From WHTB01 sp050699035 (lineage in GTDB: Bacteria > Actinomycetota > Actinomycetes > Propionibacteriales > Nocardioidaceae): a stretch of 17,942 bases of DNA. The notes below the pieces were generated by a model, which saw only the letters and a program-made list of their open reading frames with translations, had not been told where the DNA came from and did no database searches. The stretch covers positions 1-17,942 of the forward strand of contig JBOHDE010000068.1 in NCBI GenBank assembly GCA_050699035.1. Direction: 5' to 3'. Every line of letters begins with the position of its first letter. Positions within the stretch are counted from its first letter, which is position 1. This document shows positions 6,192 through 12,862 of the stretch, one piece after another. The translations under genes and the position numbers were made by a program.

Positions 6192-7160
6192 CTAGGACTC
6201 CGGGTCCGGCGGGTCGGCCGCCCCGTCTCGCGCGTCGCGGTCCGCCCAGGCGAGCAACGGCTCGAGTGAGAACGCCGCGTCATCGATCCCGGCGTGCAGG
6301 TCACCGAACTCGGCGAACCGCGCGGGCACCGTCGCGATCGTGCAGTCGCCCGGCAGTACGTCGTCGATCTCGTCCCACCGGATCGGGGTGGACACCCGGC
6401 CCTCGGGCACACCCCGCACCGAGTACGCGCTCGCGATGGTGTGGTCACGGGCGTTCTGGTTGTAGTCCACGAACACCACCTCGGGGTCGCGGTCCTTGCG
6501 CCACCAGGTGGTCGTCACGTCCTCGGGTGCACGGCGTTCGACCTCACGGGCGAAGGCCAGCGCCGCCCGGCGTACATCCGCGAACCCCCACCGTGGCTCG
6601 ATCCGGACGTAGATGTGCAGACCGGACCCGCCCGACGTCTTCGGCCAGCCGACCGCCCCCAGCTCGTCGAGCACCTCGTGGGCGACGTGCGCGACGCGGC
6701 GGACGGTGGCGAACGCGCAGTGCGGCATCGGGTCCAGGTCGATCCGCCACTCGTCGGGCACCTCGGTGTCGGCGCGGCGGGAGTTCCAGGGATGGAACTC
6801 CACCGTCGACATCTGCACCGACCAGATCACGCTGGCGAGCTCGGTGACGCACAGCTCGTAGGCGTGCCGGCCGGACGGGAAGTCGACGCGCACCGTCTCG
6901 ACCCAGGGCGGCGCACCACGCGGCAGCCGCTTCTGGTGCACCTTCTCGCCGCTGATGCCCTCGGGGAACCGGTGCATCATGCACGGCCGCTCCCGCAATG
7001 CCCGGACAATGCCCTCGCCGACGTCGAGGTAGTACTGCGCCAGGTCGAGCTTGGTCTCGCCGCGGGCCGGGAAGTAGACGCGATCCGGGTTGGAGATCCG
7101 CACGGTGCGATGCCCCACGTCCAGCTCCACCGCGGGCGTCTTGGCCCCTCTGGCTGCCAT
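6192..7160 (-). CDS. LigD-type primase/polymerase domain protein (NHEJ)
   Basis: A 322-aa archaeo-eukaryotic-primase-fold polymerase that fills gaps at DNA ends with a preference for ribonucleotides. Visible motifs are VRISNPDRVYFP (20-31), the 5'-phosphate-binding region with KLDLAQYYLDV (37-47), HRFPEGISGEKVHQKRLP (63-80), EFHPWNSR (121-128), the catalytic DLDP (Asp141, Asp143), TSGGSGLHIYV (175-185) and VDYNQN (third carboxylate Asp231). The Asp spacing matches that of the mycobacterial LigD polymerase domain. No ligase or nuclease domain is fused. ATG 7160 is chosen because the family's N-terminus begins just after it and TAGGTT lies 7 bases upstream; an in-frame start at 7256 would add a low-complexity extension. 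The likely partner ligase is at 191-1156; Ku is not in the window. Confidence 0.95.
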   Translation of the reverse strand: MAARGAKTPAVELDVGHRTVRISNPDRVYFPARGETKLDLAQYYLDVGEGIVRALRERPCMMHRFPEGISGEKVHQKRLPRGAPPWVETVRVDFPSGRHAYELCVTELASVIWSVQMSTVEFHPWNSRRADTEVPDEWRIDLDPMPHCAFATVRRVAHVAHEVLDELGAVGWPKTSGGSGLHIYVRIEPRWGFADVRRAALAFAREVERRAPEDVTTTWWRKDRDPEVVFVDYNQNARDHTIASAYSVRGVPEGRVSTPIRWDEIDDVLPGDCTIATVPARFAEFGDLHAGIDDAAFSLEPLLAWADRDARDGAADPPDPES

Positions 7161-7167
7161 GCGGCAC

Positions 7168-7173
7168 AACCTA
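7168..7173 (-). promoter_or_regulatory. -10 box of a probable leaderless transcript (LigD polymerase)
   Basis: On the minus strand TAGGTT ends 7 bases before the ATG at 7160, with no Shine-Dalgarno between. Confidence 0.4.
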
Positions 7174-7276
7174 GCCGAGTCGCCGCGAGAAGCTTTTCGG
7201 CCGAGCTGTCGATCTCGGCTCGGCCCGCTTGACGGATACGCGTAGGACCCCACCACCCAGACGTAAGGAAAAGCTC

Positions 7277-7933
7277 ATGAGCCAGACCACCGTCAGCGCC
7301 CGGAAGACCACCGACCGCCTGCTCGCGTGCGGCATCGTCGCTGGGCCCCTCTACGTCGCCGTCGTGCTCGGCCAGGTGCTCACTCGCGACGGCTTCGACC
7401 TGACCCGCCACTCGGCCAGCATCCTCGCCAATGGCGACCAGGGCTGGATTCAGATCGCCAACTTCCTCGTCTCCGGTGCGCTGACCATAGCCGCCGCCAT
7501 CGGCCTACGACGTGCGCTGACCGCGGGCGCCGGCCGGACCTGGGGACCCCGGATGCTCGGTCTGTTCGGCGTCGGGCTGCTCGGCGCCGCCGTCTTCCGC
7601 GCCGACCCCGCGCTCGGCTTCCCGGCGGGCACGCCGGCGGACTACAACGCCGTCAGCTGGCACGGAGTGCTGCACCTGCTGGTCGGCCTGGTGGGGTTCA
7701 TCGGCCTGATCGCCGCCTGTCTCGTCGTCGCCCACCGGTTCAGGACCCACGGCCACCGAGGCCTCGCTGCGTACTCCACGACGTCGGGCCTGCTGTTCGG
7801 CGCCGCCTTCGTCGGGATTGCCGCCGGAGCGGGCCGGCCGGTCTTCACCGTCGGGTTCGCGGTCGCGGTCGTCATCGGCTGGGCCTGGGTCTCGGTGACC
7901 TCCGCGTACGTCCGCTCACACGGCGACATCTGA
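7277..7933 (+). CDS. DUF998-type integral membrane protein
   Basis: A 218-aa membrane protein with six predicted helices, approximately at residues 13-33, 55-76, 93-110, 133-158, 168-187 and 190-212. Pieces typical of DUF998 are the early GIVAGPLYVAVVL, the FDLTRHSASILANGDQGWIQIANF loop, the FRADPALGFPAGTP loop and WHGVLHLLVGLVGF. Function is unknown. ATG 7277 has AAGGAAA 6 bases upstream. It is the first gene of a colinear group (gaps of 35, 52 and -4 bp) that ends in the ECF42 sigma factor, so it may be an ECF42-regulated member. It is divergent from the LigD polymerase. Confidence 0.9.
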   Translation: MSQTTVSARKTTDRLLACGIVAGPLYVAVVLGQVLTRDGFDLTRHSASILANGDQGWIQIANFLVSGALTIAAAIGLRRALTAGAGRTWGPRMLGLFGVGLLGAAVFRADPALGFPAGTPADYNAVSWHGVLHLLVGLVGFIGLIAACLVVAHRFRTHGHRGLAAYSTTSGLLFGAAFVGIAAGAGRPVFTVGFAVAVVIGWAWVSVTSAYVRSHGDI

Positions 7934-7968
7934 CCAAACCGCCCGTGCCAACCGACAAGGAGACCGAC

Positions 7969-8535
7969 ATGAGACGAGTCATCGCATCGACCTACATGAC
8001 GCTGGACGGCGTCATCGAACGCCCGGAGAACTGGACCTTCCCGTTCCGATCGGATGAGGCGACCGCGTTCGCGTACGACCAGCTGGTCGGCAGCGACGCG
8101 CTGCTGATGGGGCGGCGGACGTACGAGATCTTCGCCGAGGCGTGGCCCACCAGGACTGACAAGTTCGCGGAACGGATCAACAGCCTCCCCAAGTACGTCG
8201 TGTCGACCACCCTGGACACGGCCGAGTGGAACACCACGGTGATCGGCGGCGACGTGGCGGCCGAGGTGGCGAAGCTCAAGCAGCAGCCCGGGAAGGACAT
8301 CCTGATCTACGGGTGCGGTGCGCTCACCGAGACGCTGATGCAGCACGACCTCCTCGACGAGCTGCGGATCTGGCTCCATCCCGTGCTCGTCGGCGGCAGC
8401 AACCCGGACGACGTGCTGCGGCGTGACAGCGCGACCGCGACGCTGGACCTGGTCGACGTCACGACGTACGACACGGGGCTGGTCATCCTCTGCTACCGAC
8501 CACAGGGAGCTGCTCGGAGTAAGAAGGATGACTGA
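7969..8535 (+). CDS. Dihydrofolate-reductase-like (RibD C-terminal domain) protein
   Basis: A 188-aa protein with the RibD_C/DHFR fold: VIASTYMTLDGVIERP (4-19), DALLMGRRTYEIFAEAWP (43-60), KYVVSTTL (79-86), then DILIYGCGALTETLMQHDLLDELRIWLHPVLVGGS, which includes the Rossmann-like G-x-G-A-L NADPH-binding turn. Relatives are stand-alone reductases, usually of unknown substrate, not the essential FolA. ATG 7969 is preceded by AAGGAG at a good distance. DHFR-like and YCII proteins commonly travel together beside ECF42 sigma genes, which is the order here. Confidence 0.92.
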   Translation: MRRVIASTYMTLDGVIERPENWTFPFRSDEATAFAYDQLVGSDALLMGRRTYEIFAEAWPTRTDKFAERINSLPKYVVSTTLDTAEWNTTVIGGDVAAEVAKLKQQPGKDILIYGCGALTETLMQHDLLDELRIWLHPVLVGGSNPDDVLRRDSATATLDLVDVTTYDTGLVILCYRPQGAARSKKDD

Positions 8536-8587
8536 CCCGTCATCCTGGTCCTTGTCCACGCTCGACCACAGCGAAGTGGAGACCCCG

Positions 8588-8917
8588 ATGCCCCAGTACG
8601 CGATCCTCCAGTACGCACCGACCCCCGGTGACGCGCAGGACATCCCGACCGAGGAGATGGACGCGTTCATGAGATACAGCGACCTGCTCCAGGAGAAGGG
8701 CACCCAGATCCTTGCGGGCCACGCCCTCCAGTCCAGCGAGACCGCGACGACCGTCCGCGGCGAGCTCGTCACCGACGGCCCGTTCCTGGAGTCCAAGGAG
8801 GTCCTGGCCGGGTTCTGCATCATCGAGGCGGCCGACCTCGACCACGCTCTGGAGGCCGCCAAGCTCAACCCGGCCACCTGGCGCGGCGCCGTCGAGGTGA
8901 GGCCGATCCTCGGGTGA
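8588..8917 (+). CDS. YCII-related (DGPF) protein
   Basis: A 109-aa ferredoxin-like-fold protein with the family pattern: MPQYAILQYAP, MDAFMRYSDLLQEKGTQILAGHAL, VRGELVTDGPFLESKEVLAGFCIIEA with the DGPF motif, and WRGAVEVRPI at the end. Biochemical function is not established. ATG 8588 is chosen because it gives the canonical N-terminus and GTGGAG lies 7-8 bases upstream; ATG 8528 is an in-frame alternative with no homology-like sequence. Its stop overlaps the GTG of the sigma factor gene by 4 bases (GTGA), indicating translational coupling. DGPF proteins are the conserved partners of ECF42 sigma factors. Confidence 0.94.
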   Translation: MPQYAILQYAPTPGDAQDIPTEEMDAFMRYSDLLQEKGTQILAGHALQSSETATTVRGELVTDGPFLESKEVLAGFCIIEAADLDHALEAAKLNPATWRGAVEVRPILG

Positions 8918-10158
8918 GCACGGCGGTGGAGCAGGCGGTCGCGGACGCGCACCGTCGCGAGTGGACCTTCGTCCTCGCCGCGACGGTGCGCGTCACCCGC
9001 GACATCGATCTCGCCGAGGAGTGTGTGCAGGACACGTACGTGGCCGCGCTCGACGCGTGGAAACGCAGCGGCATCCCGAGGAAGCCCGGTGCCTGGCTCA
9101 CCACGGCTGCGAAGCGCAAGGCCATCAACGCCATCGAGCGACAGGTCGTACTCCGGTCGAAGCTCCCCCTCCTCGTGGAACCGGAGGAGACCACCATGGA
9201 CGAGTCCAGCGACGACGCGGTCACCGACGACCGGTTGCGGCTCGTCTTCACCTGCTGCCACCCGGCGCTGGCCCGGGAGGCGCAGATCGCCCTCACCCTG
9301 CGGCTGATCTGCGGGATGACGACCCCCGACATCGCCCGGTCGTTCCTGATCTCCGAGTCCACGATGGCGGCCCGGATCACCCGGGCCAAGAAGAAGATCG
9401 CGGCTGCCCGCATCCCGTACCGCGTGCCCGAGGCCGGCGAGCTCCCGGACCGGCTCGACGCCGTCCTGAGCGTCATCCACCTGCTCTACAGCGCCGGCCA
9501 TACCACCCTGTCCGGCGAGCTTCTCGTCCGTGCCGACCTGGTGGAGCGGGCGCTGCACCTCACCCGGATGCTGGGCGAGCTGATGCCGGACGAGCCCGAG
9601 GTACGCGGCCTGCTCGCGCTACTGCTCGTCACCGACGCCCGCCGGGCGACCCGGACCGACGACCAGGGCCGGCTGGTCCTGCTCGAGGACCAGGACCGGT
9701 CGGCGTGGGACCAGGCGGCGATCGCGGAGGGCCACCGGCTGATCGTGGACGTGCTCCGGCGCGGGCGCCCGGGCCGGTTCACGCTGCAGGCGGCCATCGC
9801 GTCGGTGCACGCGCGCGCACCGAGCTACGCGGAGACGGACTGGCCGGAGGTGCTCGCGTTGTACGACGCGCTGCTGGCGGTCTGGCCGACGCCCGTCGTG
9901 TCGCTGAACCGCGCGGTCGCGGTGGCGATGGTGGAAGGGCCGACCGCGGCGTTGTCCCTGGTCGGGGGAGTGGAAGACGACGGCCGGCTGGGCGGGTACC
10001 CGTACCTCCCGGCGGTCAAGGCCGACCTGCTGCGCCGCCTCGGCCGGCACCAGGAGGCCGCGGTCGCGTACCAGGCTGCCCTCGTCCTGGTCGACAACGA
10101 CGCCGAACGTGAGTTCCTCGTCCGCCGGCTGGCCTCATTGTCGACCGACGAGACGTAG
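8914..10158 (+). CDS. RNA polymerase ECF sigma factor, ECF42 group (TPR-like C-terminal domain)
   Basis: A 414-aa sigma factor, about twice the length of a standard ECF. Region 2 (about 8-85) has RDIDLAEECVQDTYVAALDAWKRSGIPRKPGAWL then TAAKRKAINAIER. Region 4 (about 115-170) has VFTCCHPALAREAQIALTLRLICGMTTPDIARSFLISESTMAARITRAKKKI. The long C-terminal helical domain (about 185-414) has LYSAGHTTLSGELL, ALLLVTDARRATR and the TPR-like stretches WPEVLALYDALLAVWPTPVVSLNRAVAVAM and DLLRRLGRHQEAAVAYQAAL. These are hallmarks of ECF42, which has no anti-sigma factor and needs its C-terminal region for activity. It is fused head-to-tail with the DGPF gene by a 4-bp overlap and ends 7 bp from the convergent slipin gene. 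Confidence 0.96.
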   Translation: MSTAVEQAVADAHRREWTFVLAATVRVTRDIDLAEECVQDTYVAALDAWKRSGIPRKPGAWLTTAAKRKAINAIERQVVLRSKLPLLVEPEETTMDESSDDAVTDDRLRLVFTCCHPALAREAQIALTLRLICGMTTPDIARSFLISESTMAARITRAKKKIAAARIPYRVPEAGELPDRLDAVLSVIHLLYSAGHTTLSGELLVRADLVERALHLTRMLGELMPDEPEVRGLLALLLVTDARRATRTDDQGRLVLLEDQDRSAWDQAAIAEGHRLIVDVLRRGRPGRFTLQAAIASVHARAPSYAETDWPEVLALYDALLAVWPTPVVSLNRAVAVAMVEGPTAALSLVGGVEDDGRLGGYPYLPAVKADLLRRLGRHQEAAVAYQAALVLVDNDAEREFLVRRLASLSTDET

Positions 10159-10165
10159 CCCCGGT

Positions 10166-11053
10166 CTACGCGGGGTCGTCCAACGGCTGCGCGTCGGCTG
10201 GCTCACGCGGTCGCGGCGGGACCGACCAGCCGGGCGGGACCTGCAGCTCGGGGTCCGGGACCGAGGCCGGCGACGGCGCCGCCGCGCCGGCCGGCCGGTC
10301 GGTCGCGTGCTCGAGGAACCGCAGTAGTTCGACCGGGAACGGCAGGACGAGGGTGGAGTTCTTCTCGGCGGCGACCTCGACCACGGTCTGCAGCAGCCGG
10401 AGCTGCAGGGCGGCCGGGGTCTGGGCCATCGCCGCGGCGGCCTCCGCGAGCTTGGCCGACGCCTGCAGCTCGCCCTCGGCGGTGATGACGCGGGCCCGCC
10501 GCTCCCGCTCGGCCTCCGCCTGCCGCGACATCGACCGCTTCATCGACTCGGGCAACGCGACGTCCTTGATCTCGACCCGGTCGATGTGGACGCCCCAGTC
10601 GGCGGCCGGGCTGTCGATCATCAACTCGAGGCCCTGGTTGAGCCGCTCGCGATCGGAAAGCAGGTCGTCCAGCTCGCTCTTGCCGATGATCGACCGCAGC
10701 GAGGTCTGCGCCACCTGGCCGATGGCGGAGCCGTAGTCCTGGACGTCGACCGCGACACGCACCGGGTCGATCACCCGGAAGTAGACGACCGCGTCCACGC
10801 GGACGGTCACGTTGTCACGGGTGATGCCCTCCTGCGCCGGCACCGGCATCGTGATGATCTGCATGTTCACCTTCTGCAGCCGGTCCGCGACCGGCATCAG
10901 CAGGGCCAGACCAGGGCGCCGGGCCTCGGTGCGCACCCGGCCGAACCGGAAGACGACGCCGCGCTCGTACTGCTTGACCACCCGTACGCTCACCACCAGC
11001 CAGGCCGCACCGACGGCACCGGCTCCGGCCAGCAGTGCAAGGATGATGCTCAT
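10166..11053 (-). CDS. Slipin / SPFH (band 7) domain membrane protein
   Basis: A 295-aa stomatin/slipin-like protein. One N-terminal transmembrane helix (about 3-26) is followed by KQYERGVVFRFGRVRTEARRPGL, the SPFH core with ITMPVPAQEGITRDNVTVRVDAVVYFRVIDPVRV and a KDVALPESMKRSMSRQAEAERERRARVITAEGE coiled coil. The hydrophobic AAAEKNSTLVLPFPVELL and a Pro-rich tail (about 255-295) close it. Such proteins oligomerise at the inner face of the membrane and organise microdomains; many occur with an NfeD protease-like partner, which is absent here. ATG 11053 has GAGGA about 5 bases upstream. Its promoter region is shared with the divergent MarR regulator and contains a palindrome. The C-terminus converges with the ECF42 gene. 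Confidence 0.94.
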   Translation of the reverse strand: MSIILALLAGAGAVGAAWLVVSVRVVKQYERGVVFRFGRVRTEARRPGLALLMPVADRLQKVNMQIITMPVPAQEGITRDNVTVRVDAVVYFRVIDPVRVAVDVQDYGSAIGQVAQTSLRSIIGKSELDDLLSDRERLNQGLELMIDSPAADWGVHIDRVEIKDVALPESMKRSMSRQAEAERERRARVITAEGELQASAKLAEAAAAMAQTPAALQLRLLQTVVEVAAEKNSTLVLPFPVELLRFLEHATDRPAGAAAPSPASVPDPELQVPPGWSVPPRPREPADAQPLDDPA

Positions 11054-11133
11054 CTCGTCCTCGGTCTCCGACCCGGAGCCCCTTGGCGGCCGACGGGTCT
11101 GTCTGGTCTGCGGCGTGCGCCGTGCTGGGCATT

Positions 11134-11152
11134 TGTATCGTAACGCGATACA
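11134..11152. promoter_or_regulatory. 19-bp palindrome, likely operator of the divergent MarR regulator
   Basis: TGTATCG (11134-11140) and CGATACA (11146-11152) form a perfect inverted repeat around TAACG. Size and symmetry suit a MarR dimer. It lies 43 bases before the marR ATG and 81 bases before the slipin ATG, and it overlaps TA-rich -10-like sequences on both strands. Autorepression and control of slipin are inferred. Confidence 0.65.
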
Positions 11153-11195
11153 TTGACGATTGCTAGGTCCACAACGGAGGGCGGTGTCATCGTCG

Positions 11196-11633
11196 ATGGC
11201 GGTGCGGAGCGACCAGGGGGAGCCTCTGACCAAGCCGGACTTCGAGGCGCTGGCCCGGTTCCGCTTCGGCATCCGCCGTTACCTCCGCTTCAGCGAGGAG
11301 ACCGTACGCCAGCACGGCGTCACCCCGCAGCACTACCAGCTCCTACTGGCGCTGAAGGGGTTTCCGGGCCGCGAATGGGCGACCGTGAGTGAGCTCGCCG
11401 AGCTGCTCCAGCTGCGCCATCACAGCGTGGTCGAGCTGGTCAACCGGGCCCAGACCCAGGGCCTGGTGGAGCGGGCAGCGCACCCGACCGACGCCCGCTC
11501 CGTACGCGTGCTGCTGACGCCTGACGGGGAGCGCGTGCTCGGCCGGCTCAGCGCTCTGCACCGCGACGAGCTGCGCCGGATGGGCGACGGGTTCGCCGCA
11601 CTGCTGACGCCGGACTCGCCGGACGCGCCCTAG
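11196..11633 (+). CDS. MarR-family transcriptional regulator
   Basis: A 145-aa winged helix-turn-helix regulator. It shows FRFGIRRYLRFSEETVRQHGVTPQHYQLLLALKGF, then the DNA-binding unit ATVSELAELLQLRHHSVVELVNRAQTQGLVERAAHPTDARSVRVLLTPDGERVL, where the DARSVRV wing is the MarR D-x-R motif. Members are usually repressors released by small phenolic or oxidant ligands. The start is uncertain: ATG 11196 gives a normal family N-terminus, but GGAGGG (11176-11181) is 14 bases away; GTG 11184 is in frame and lies only 2 bases from it. The regulator is divergent from the slipin gene with a palindromic operator between them. Its TAG stop overlaps the stop of the converging DUF1232 gene (shared CTAG). 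Confidence 0.93.
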   Translation: MAVRSDQGEPLTKPDFEALARFRFGIRRYLRFSEETVRQHGVTPQHYQLLLALKGFPGREWATVSELAELLQLRHHSVVELVNRAQTQGLVERAAHPTDARSVRVLLTPDGERVLGRLSALHRDELRRMGDGFAALLTPDSPDAP

Positions 11634-12040
11634 GTCCGGCCGCCGACCAGCCGCTCGAGCAGGCGGTGCTCGGCGGGCCAGGCCTCGAACAAGACGTCGC
11701 GGGGTACGGCACGCGCGGCGTACCGCAGTGCCAGCGCGATGACCACGATGTCGTCGAGCGGTCCGATCACCGGCAGGAACTCCGGCAGCAGGTCGATCGG
11801 AGACACCGTCCACACGACCGCGATCGCGACTGCCACCTTCGCGCGGCGCGGCACCGACGGGTCCTTGCGGAGTCGGCGCGCGGTCGTCACGCAGGCGGGC
11901 AGGAACTCCACCAGTTCGCGCAGCAGCCCGGGCGGCAGTCGCCGGGCGAGGAGGGTGAGGGCCGCCCAGCCGACCACCATCACGGCGACGGCAACGAGCA
12001 GCAGCTTCCACCAGGTCGGCACGCTGCCATCGTGGCGCAT
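11630..12040 (-). CDS. YkvA family (DUF1232) membrane protein
   Basis: A 136-aa protein with an N-terminal transmembrane helix (about 11-31: KLLLVAVAVMVVGWAALTLL), a basic cytosolic linker (TTARRLRKDPSVPRRAKV) and the DUF1232 core SPIDLLPEFLPVIGPLDDIVVIALAL (about 79-104), in which SPIDL-(I/L)P-(E/D) and the second Asp pair are diagnostic. Function is unknown; the family is widespread in bacteria and plants. ATG 12040 is used; there is no strong ribosome-binding site, and GTG seven codons later is possible. Two copies of an 11-bp direct repeat lie 17-45 bases upstream of the start. Confidence 0.9.
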   Translation of the reverse strand: MRHDGSVPTWWKLLLVAVAVMVVGWAALTLLARRLPPGLLRELVEFLPACVTTARRLRKDPSVPRRAKVAVAIAVVWTVSPIDLLPEFLPVIGPLDDIVVIALALRYAARAVPRDVLFEAWPAEHRLLERLVGGRT

Positions 12041-12056
12041 CTGCCTCGGCGGCGTG

Positions 12057-12085
12057 GCGACTCACCCGGTCGTTGCGACTCACCC
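12057..12085. repeat. Two 11-bp direct repeats, 18-bp period
   Basis: GCGACTCACCC occurs at 12057-12067 and 12075-12085. On the minus strand this is GGGTGAGTCGC, placed just upstream of the DUF1232 start, a position fitting an activator or repressor site. Two copies only, so chance is not excluded. Confidence 0.4.
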
Positions 12086-12094
12086 CCACGCGTA

Positions 12095-12134
12095 CCCGAC
12101 CATCCCCACTCCTGCAGACGTGGGGATGGTCGGG
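12095..12134. repeat. Perfect 15-bp inverted repeat (hairpin)
   Basis: CCCGACCATCCCCAC (12095-12109) and its exact complement GTGGGGATGGTCGGG (12120-12134) flank a 10-base loop containing CTGCAG. No T-run follows on either strand. The right arm's last four bases are also the first four of the next palindrome. Confidence 0.85.
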
Positions 12135-12160
12135 AACGGCACGGGCCCGTGCCGTTCCCG
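12131..12160. repeat. Perfect 30-bp loopless palindrome
   Basis: CGGGAACGGCACGGG (12131-12145) is followed immediately by its exact reverse complement (12146-12160). It lies 21 bases upstream of the -10 box of the GNAT gene, so it overlaps the expected -35 region. It could be an operator, a cruciform-forming element, or half of a mobile repeat. Confidence 0.85.
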
Positions 12161-12181
12161 GGAGGGGCACGGTATACGGTG

Positions 12182-12187
12182 TACAAT
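12182..12187 (+). promoter_or_regulatory. -10 box TACAAT of a probable leaderless transcript (GNAT)
   Basis: TACAAT ends 6 bases before ATG 12194, so transcription should begin at the start codon. No Shine-Dalgarno is present. Confidence 0.55.
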
Positions 12188-12193
12188 CTCGCG

Positions 12194-12793
12194 ATGACAA
12201 CGACCCCCGACAACCGCAGCCTCAGCAACGACGTGGTCCGGCTCGAGCCGTTGCAGCCCGCCGACGCCGCCGGACTCTTCGCTGCCTTCGACGACGAGCG
12301 GGTCTGGGCCGGCGGCTGGGGCGGCGGGCCGGCAGCCCGACCCGACCAGCCGGACGGCATGCGAGCCGTGGTCGACGGCCTGATCGCCGCCGGCGTCGCC
12401 TACGCGGTACGTGACGCCGGCCGCGGTGACCTGGTCGGCACCGCGAGCCTGCTCGACGTCGACCTGACCAACGAGCGGTGCATGCTCGGCGGCGCCGCGT
12501 ACTCGCCCTCGGTGTGGGGCACGCCGGTGAATGCCGCCACCAACCTGGCGCTGCTCGGACACGCCTTCGAGGACTGCGAGTTCGGCCGGGTGATGCTGCA
12601 GACCGACCTGCTCAACACCCGGATGCAGGCGGCGATCGAGAAGATGGGTGCCTCGCGGGAGGGCGTCCTGCGCCGGCACAAGCGACGCGCGGACGGCACG
12701 TTCCGCGACTCGGCCGTGTTCTCGATCCTGGCCGACGAGTGGCCGGCCGTTCGTGAGCGCCTGAGCTCGCGGCTGGCGGCGTCCGCGTCCTGA
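12194..12793 (+). CDS. GNAT-family N-acetyltransferase (RimJ/RimL type)
   Basis: A 199-aa acetyl-CoA-dependent acetyltransferase. It begins VRLEPLQPADAAGLFAAFDDERVW, the RimJ/L-like opening, continues with VGTASLLDVDLTNERCMLGGAAYSPSVWGTPVNAATNLALLGHAFEDC, and ends with the conserved VMLQTDLLNTRMQAAIEKMGASREGVLRRHKRRADGTFRDSAVFSILADEW. The Q/R-x-x-G-x-A pyrophosphate loop is replaced by WGTPVNAATN, which is common in this subgroup. The substrate is unknown: ribosomal protein N-termini, other proteins or small amines are all possible. ATG 12194 lacks a ribosome-binding site but has TACAAT 6 bases upstream. The palindromic upstream region suggests specific regulation. Confidence 0.92.
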   Translation: MTTTPDNRSLSNDVVRLEPLQPADAAGLFAAFDDERVWAGGWGGGPAARPDQPDGMRAVVDGLIAAGVAYAVRDAGRGDLVGTASLLDVDLTNERCMLGGAAYSPSVWGTPVNAATNLALLGHAFEDCEFGRVMLQTDLLNTRMQAAIEKMGASREGVLRRHKRRADGTFRDSAVFSILADEWPAVRERLSSRLAASAS

Positions 12794-12862
12794 ACCGGAC
12801 CGGACGGCGCGGCCGCCCGCACCGGTAGAGTCCCGGCGAGCCGTCGAGCGTGAGGAGGGCGC

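Noticed and set aside
7207..7212. TGTCGA upstream of the DUF998 gene, resembling the reported -35 of ECF42 promoters
   Set aside because: I found no matching -10 at a proper distance, and TGTCGA also occurs inside a gene at 8201; too short to claim.
7642..9558. Very long open frame on the minus strand (638 codons) opposite the DUF998, RibD-like, DGPF and ECF42 genes
   Set aside because: It is antisense to four well-recognised genes and its translation is Arg/Gly/Asp/His-rich without any family motif, as expected for shadow frames in high-GC DNA.
11054..11272. Upstream extension of the slipin reading frame to 11272
   Set aside because: It would run through the MarR start and operator; the ATG at 11053 has a ribosome-binding site and is followed directly by the membrane helix.
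12095..12160. CRISPR-like or terminator interpretation of the palindromes
   Set aside because: There are no repeated units with spacers, no T-run, and both neighbouring genes start, not end, at this region.
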